Assembly: GCA_002350725.1 (NCBI GenBank) | Contig: DEFJ01000024.1 | Location: 27,900 to 91,899 of the forward strand | DNA: 64,000 nucleotides | Reading direction: 5' to 3' | Source of the DNA: Cyanobacteria bacterium UBA2855 | GTDB taxonomy: Bacteria > Cyanobacteriota > Vampirovibrionia > Gastranaerophilales > Gastranaerophilaceae | Shown: positions 62,943 through 64,000 of the stretch, in pieces | How the letters are laid out: the number at the start of each line of letters is the position of its first letter | Numbering within the stretch: the stretch's first letter is position 1 | Made by a program: the position numbers and the translations under genes | Notes under the pieces: model-generated | Told to the model about the DNA's origin: nothing | Database searches by the model: none | The model's input: the letters and a program-made list of their open reading frames with translations, nothing else

Positions 62943-63149
62943 ATGACAGAAGATTATAAACTATACGGAACTAAGATTTTAAATTTAAAGACACAAGAAA
63001 TTGGTTTGCTGATTTGCTTATGGGAGAACAGGTTTGCCGATAAAACCGTTGATTTCGCCACTTGTGTAGATAAAACCGGCAAACGATACAATATCGAACT
63101 TGATAACATCAGAGGATTTGAAGATGATTTTTACAAAGCGAACAGTTAA
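62943..63149 (+). CDS. small hypothetical protein
   Basis: A 68-residue protein (MTEDYKLYGTKILNLKTQEIGLLICLWENRFADKTVDFATCVDKTGKRYNIELDNIRGFEDDFYKANS), likely a single small beta-rich domain. The ATG at 62943 has AGGAG 7 nt upstream, so a longer reading from 62889 is rejected. It lies between two copies of the TTTAAATGG palindromic repeat. No family is recognised. Confidence 0.65.
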   Translation: MTEDYKLYGTKILNLKTQEIGLLICLWENRFADKTVDFATCVDKTGKRYNIELDNIRGFEDDFYKANS

Positions 63150-63197
63150 GGCGAAGCCGAAACTTGTGAGCCTGTATCTGTAATGGAGCGAAGCGAA

Positions 63198-63431
63198 ATG
63201 AAGGTGAAAAATAAATTAACCAAAGAGACGTTGGACATTCCGTATTCTGAATTCAGAATAAAATTTGCAAAAGAAATTCAGGATGCGTTTGAAAGTTACC
63301 GCAAAACACAATTAAATAAGTACTCTTGGAACTTCAAAGATGATAACTCTTTGGAGTTTAATTTTTATTTTGAACTCCATTGGAATTTTAATCACTTTGG
63401 CATGTCAAACTGGTATATAGAAAGAATTTAA
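63198..63431 (+). CDS. small hypothetical protein
   Basis: About 77 residues (MKVKNKLTKETLDIPYSEFRIKFAKEIQDAFESYRKTQLNKYSWNFKDDNSLEFNFYFELHWNFNHFGMSNWYIERI), aromatic-rich in the C-terminal half. The ATG at 63198 follows GGAG by 8 nt; an earlier ATG at 63183 precedes that site. It is likely co-transcribed with the gene at 62943. No family is recognised. Confidence 0.6.
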   Translation: MKVKNKLTKETLDIPYSEFRIKFAKEIQDAFESYRKTQLNKYSWNFKDDNSLEFNFYFELHWNFNHFGMSNWYIERI

Positions 63432-63455
63432 TTTTTGAACACTAATAAAACACTT

Positions 63456-63489
63456 TTTAAATGGCATTTAAACACCGTTTAAATTTTTG
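63456..63489. repeat. palindromic TTTAAATGG repeat, right copy
   Basis: The segment shares TTTAAATGGCATTTAAA and a second TTTAAAT with the hairpin at 62814-62852. It can form the 8-bp stem ATTTAAAC/GTTTAAAT. The two copies bracket the two small genes. Confidence 0.5.
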
Positions 63490-63493
63490 CGAC

Positions 63494-63562
63494 ATTTTTC
63501 AAAAACTTCCGACTAAAATGTCAAAGTCGCGATACTTTATGTAAAAATCCTTGATACAAAAC
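63494..63562. repeat. dispersed repeat R (right copy)
   Basis: 63494-63523 matches 26503-26531 (core CAAAACTTCCGACTA, one extra A). 63524-63562 matches 26587-26625 (CGCGATA and TTGATACAAAAC parts). Orientation is the same at both places, so the 37-kb interval between them is flanked by a direct repeat. Confidence 0.6.
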
Positions 63563-63607
63563 AATAACATTTATGAACTGTACCCGAAAAAGTGGACATG
63601 TATTTTA

Positions 63608-63640
63608 TGGTATGTGTTGAGAGATTGGAACTCTCGACCT
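63608..63640 (-). other. tRNA 3'-end-like relic
   Basis: The minus strand reads AGGTCGAGAG-TTCCAAT-CTCTC, then AACACAT and ACCA. This is a variable-loop/T-arm/acceptor/CCA-like order, with a T-loop that departs from TTCRANY at the fourth base. D and anticodon arms are missing. It lies just beyond repeat R, mirroring the arrangement at 26665. Confidence 0.4.
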
Positions 63641-63675
63641 AATAATAAATTGTCATACACATCTTAACTCTGTGT

Positions 63676-63713
63676 TATAATTGTTTCAAGTCGGACTGAT
63701 ACATTTTGTATCA
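63676..63713 (+). promoter_or_regulatory. promoter and palindromic operator for the adenylation gene
   Basis: TATAAT at 63676-63681 is followed by the palindrome TGATACA (63697-63703) and TGTATCA (63707-63713), which could bind a dimeric repressor just downstream of the transcription start. GGAAAGG lies before the ATG at 63756. Confidence 0.5.
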
Positions 63714-63755
63714 TTTAGACACATACAAAAGGAAAGGTGTAGAATAAGTATTAAT

Positions 63756-64000
63756 ATGACCATTTTAGAACTTTTTGCAGAGCACGTCAAAAAAAAGCCT
63801 GAACAGTTGGCAGTTATACATAAATCTGAAATAAAAATTACAAATAAAGAATTATGGGAGTTGTCAGGCAGAATCTACGCATGGCTAAAATCAAAAGGTA
63901 TAGATGCAGAAGATGTAGTAATGTATAATTTGCCAAGAGGAATAGAATTATATGCCTGTATTCTTGGTACACTTCGTGCCGGAGCTGCTTTTGTATTAAC
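63756..64000 (+). CDS. AMP-binding (adenylation) enzyme, N-terminal part
   Basis: The gene runs off the window end. The visible 81 residues (MTILELFAEHVKKKPEQLAVIHKSEIKITNKELWELSGRIYAWLKSKGI, then VVMYNLPRGIELYACILGTLRAGAAFVL) match the N-terminus of the ANL superfamily, closest in style to NRPS adenylation domains or DltA. It activates a carboxylic acid, probably an amino acid, with ATP. The rest is needed for a firmer name. Confidence 0.78.
   Translation, partial: MTILELFAEHVKKKPEQLAVIHKSEIKITNKELWELSGRIYAWLKSKGIDAEDVVMYNLPRGIELYACILGTLRAGAAFVL

Noticed and set aside
26503..63562. Repeat R as terminal inverted repeats of a single transposon
   Set aside because: The two copies are in direct, not inverted, orientation.
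63600..63690. A complete tRNA gene
   Set aside because: D and anticodon arms are missing and the T-loop departs from the consensus, so only a tRNA-like relic is called.

Overview
This window is an AT-rich stretch (by eye about two thirds A+T) from a diderm bacterium. It most resembles the gut 'Candidatus Gastranaerophilales' (Melainabacteria/Vampirovibrionia, the non-photosynthetic sister group of Cyanobacteria). This assignment is an inference from base composition, an outer-membrane autotransporter, fixC-fixX, a P-loop ATPase of the cyanobacterial Sll1717 type and several lineage-style small proteins. No rRNA or complete tRNA gene is present to confirm it.

Positions 1-26400 read as chromosomal backbone. 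Genes here include an ABC1/UbiB-like kinase, RaiA (hibernation factor), a GT2 glycosyltransferase, an alanine/Na+ symporter with an ACT-domain partner, aroB-aroK, a metallophosphoesterase, a DUF212-polyprenyl synthase-rsgA run, a catalytically odd hydroxyacid-dehydrogenase homologue, a TPR/GT9-like protein, the CinA C-terminal domain, recA, a radical SAM protein, rsmD, fixC-fixX and a YgiW/BOF protein. At least eight of these genes have a -10-like box 6-7 nt upstream of the start codon, which suggests leaderless mRNAs. A 425-bp gap at 7684-8108 holds a chain of back-to-back perfect hairpins.

Positions 26400-63640 are an accessory region of about 37 kb. It is bracketed by a dispersed repeat (26.5 and 63.5 kb), and a tRNA 3'-end-like fragment lies beside each copy. 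The first part (26.7-42.9 kb) is an integrative element. It carries a HEPN-type DUF3644 protein convergent with a predicted ~90-nt structured RNA, a Sll1717-type ATPase, a tyrosine integrase with an inserted HTH, primase/helicase-type replication genes, an excisionase-like protein, a repressor, three zinc-ribbon paralogues and a uracil-DNA glycosylase. It also carries an unusual minus-strand cluster: two FtsZ-like proteins (one truncated, one frameshifted), a LuxR-like HTH protein and a DnaB helicase domain fused to WG repeats. DUF1643, tandem-repeat and HU proteins complete the element.

A Gabija-like defence module follows (UvrD-like helicase plus OLD nuclease, with an upstream AAA_14/DUF4143 ATPase). 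Next is a Mu-like transposition module: MuA-like DDE transposase, MuB-like ATPase, a tyrosine-recombinase-like protein without visible catalytic residues, and a divergent HTH regulator. Then come a large protein with a C-terminal RxxxxH motif, a HEPN-CBS fusion next to a zinc-finger/HNH-like protein and an XRE regulator (with a decayed duplicate of that regulator upstream), and a 1655-residue mosaic autotransporter with chlamydial-Pmp-style GGAI/FxxN repeats. The window ends in the 5' part of an AMP-binding (adenylation) enzyme.

The best candidates for undescribed biology are the HEPN/sRNA pair at 26.9 kb and the mobile FtsZ/FtsZ/DnaB-WG cluster at 37.4-40.9 kb. Functional names are from protein-motif recognition by eye; no database search was run.
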